A stretch of 64,000 nucleotides of DNA. Origin: Companilactobacillus kimchiensis (lineage in GTDB: Bacteria > Bacillota > Bacilli > Lactobacillales > Lactobacillaceae). The stretch lies in NCBI RefSeq assembly GCF_001438805.1, contig NZ_JQCF01000002.1, positions 93,682-157,681 of the forward strand, in the 5' to 3' direction. Within the stretch, counting starts at the first letter, position 1, and each line of letters starts with the position of its first letter. The notes beneath the pieces are model-generated. The model saw nothing but the letters and a program-made list of their open reading frames with translations, ran no database searches and had not been told where the DNA came from. Made by a program: the position numbers and the translations under genes. Shown here one piece after another: positions 63,323 through 64,000 of this stretch.

Positions 63323-63424
63323 TAATTAAAACTCCCTCATTGAAATACGTTTGATATTTCATTCTCTCAATTTAAAAACTGCTAGATTAGAAAAAATACC
63401 CAGCAGTTCTTTCACAATGCAAGT

Positions 63425-63454
63425 ATTATAGCAGAAAAGAGAAAGTGTTTTCAA
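63425..63454 (-). promoter_or_regulatory. Promoter and cre-like site of the sugar transporter gene
   Basis: On the minus strand TTGAAA (63454-63449), 18-base spacer, TATAAT (63430-63425). The -35 region overlaps TGAAAACACTTTCT (63453-63440), which fits 12 of 14 cre positions (counting N). Confidence 0.45.
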
Positions 63455-63573
63455 GAAAACGATTTTATTTTCTGATAATATTACATATTAATGTATTTTA
63501 CATAAGTAATCCATTAGTTTTTCATAAAAATAAATATTATATAAGAATATCGGCGTTTTTTCTTCCCGAATTA

Positions 63574-63684
63574 TATAATAAGTATAGTGTCTATTCCTGG
63601 ATATACGAACAACTTACCTCACAGACTGATGAGAGATTTACACTTGACCAAGTTAATTATGCTATTCAATATTTAGACAATTAA
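63574..63684 (+). pseudogene. Fragment of a host cell surface-exposed (Ltp) lipoprotein
   Basis: The 36 codons before TAA 63682-63684 encode YSWIYEQLTSQTDERFTLD and VNYAIQYL, which matches the repeat of the Ltp lipoprotein family (PF07553; pattern YxQLTSxxGEKFTxxQAxYAIxxL). No signal peptide, lipobox or ribosome site precedes it in frame, so only the last repeat of an ancestral gene remains. Confidence 0.5.
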
Positions 63685-63746
63685 AAAATGAATGTCCAAA
63701 ATCCGACGACAATAAAAGCTGAAATTATATTTAGGAGGTTTCCTTT

Positions 63747-63908
63747 ATGATCATTAGACTCTTAGGTTGGGGCTTAGTACTCTTAGTTATCGTAGCAATT
63801 GTAGGTTTTATCAGTAATTCTAAACAATTTGGTACAAAATTATTAACCGGAAAAATGGGACTTTATGTCGTTATTTTACTATTTGGTTTATATCTAGCAT
63901 TGTTCTAA
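63747..63908 (+). CDS. Small membrane protein (53 residues)
   Basis: ATG 63747 follows an ideal AGGAGG (63733-63738). The product starts MIIRLLGWGLVLLVIV and has two hydrophobic helices (about 3-22 and 36-53) with a short basic loop (NSKQFGTKLLTGK). I do not recognise the family. The strong ribosome site supports translation. Confidence 0.65.
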   Translation: MIIRLLGWGLVLLVIVAIVGFISNSKQFGTKLLTGKMGLYVVILLFGLYLALF

Positions 63909-64000
63909 GAATGTCCCTGACAATGATGGTCCAGTTGAAGGGTCAACTACCTATATATACGAAAAAAATAAGAGGCTGTGACATAAGTCTCTAAAATTAA
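63909..64000. other. Right edge, possible start of an insertion-sequence end
   Basis: GAGGCTGTGACATAAGTC (63971-63989 region) recalls the terminal repeats of IS elements common in lactobacilli (IS1182-type ends), but the element, if any, lies beyond the window. A small inverted repeat TTGA/TCAA is at about 63935-63946. Confidence 0.2.

Noticed and set aside
1..64000. CRISPR array, tRNA or rRNA genes, complete IS or prophage
   Set aside because: No regularly spaced repeats, cloverleaf pattern, rRNA core sequence, transposase gene or phage structural genes were found in the window.

Overview
The window is chromosomal DNA of a low-GC Gram-positive lactobacillus. Gene order (gpsB-rnpB-ypsC; fhs-lspA-rluD-like-pyrR), strong AGGAGG ribosome sites, frequent TTG/GTG starts, an SLAP-domain surface protein, DinJ/RelB and Doc toxin-antitoxin modules and the fermentative redox gene content all fit Lactobacillaceae. 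A Companilactobacillus-like species is my best guess, but that is inference. There are no rRNA or tRNA genes, no CRISPR array and no complete insertion sequence.

Region 1 (0-15 kb) is mostly core genome: the C-terminus of gpsB, RNase P RNA, an RNA methyltransferase, corA, lplA, an RNase HI-like protein, ebsA-fhs-lspA-rluD-like, pyrR, then rqcH and a DegV protein. Its unusual part is 8.0-12.1 kb. At the place where Bacillus carries its pyr operon, only pyrR and two carbamoyl-phosphate-synthase-like genes remain. Both reading frames are open, but the small subunit has lost its glutaminase Cys and His, and the large subunit is only 800 residues with degraded ATP-grasp motifs. This looks like a retained pseudoenzyme pair and is my main candidate for an undescribed system.

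Region 2 (15-31.5 kb) holds a secreted CAP/SLAP protein, a catalytic-domain-only tyrosine recombinase, an orphan Phd antitoxin, a yybP-ykoY (Mn2+) riboswitch driving a P-type ATPase, an RpiR-SDR divergon, a two-component system divergent from a BcrAB-type ABC exporter, bacteriocin-immunity-like small genes, a RelB antitoxin with a frameshifted PemK/MazF-type toxin, a D-2-hydroxyacid dehydrogenase and a CtpE-like P-type ATPase.

Region 3 (31.5-53.3 kb) is accessory and rich in redox and stress genes: an aldo/keto reductase, a TetR regulator, two near-identical NmrA-like reductases flanking an ArsR-MFS pair, an AbiE module lying between two copies of the same hairpin, an AbrB-Doc module, and three successive divergent LysR modules controlling AKR/SDR genes. 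The third module drives an MFS exporter killed by three small lesions. RarA and a HAD phosphatase are the core genes here.

Region 4 (53.3-64 kb) has a metallophosphoesterase, RecQ, a TetR-controlled ABC-2 exporter with its operator, an alkyltransferase, a free PTS IIA(Glc) protein, a catalytically dead XerD-like protein, a LOG-family hydrolase, a GRP-type sugar transporter, a decayed surface-lipoprotein fragment and a 53-residue membrane protein. CcpA (cre-like) sites appear at several sugar-related or membrane genes.
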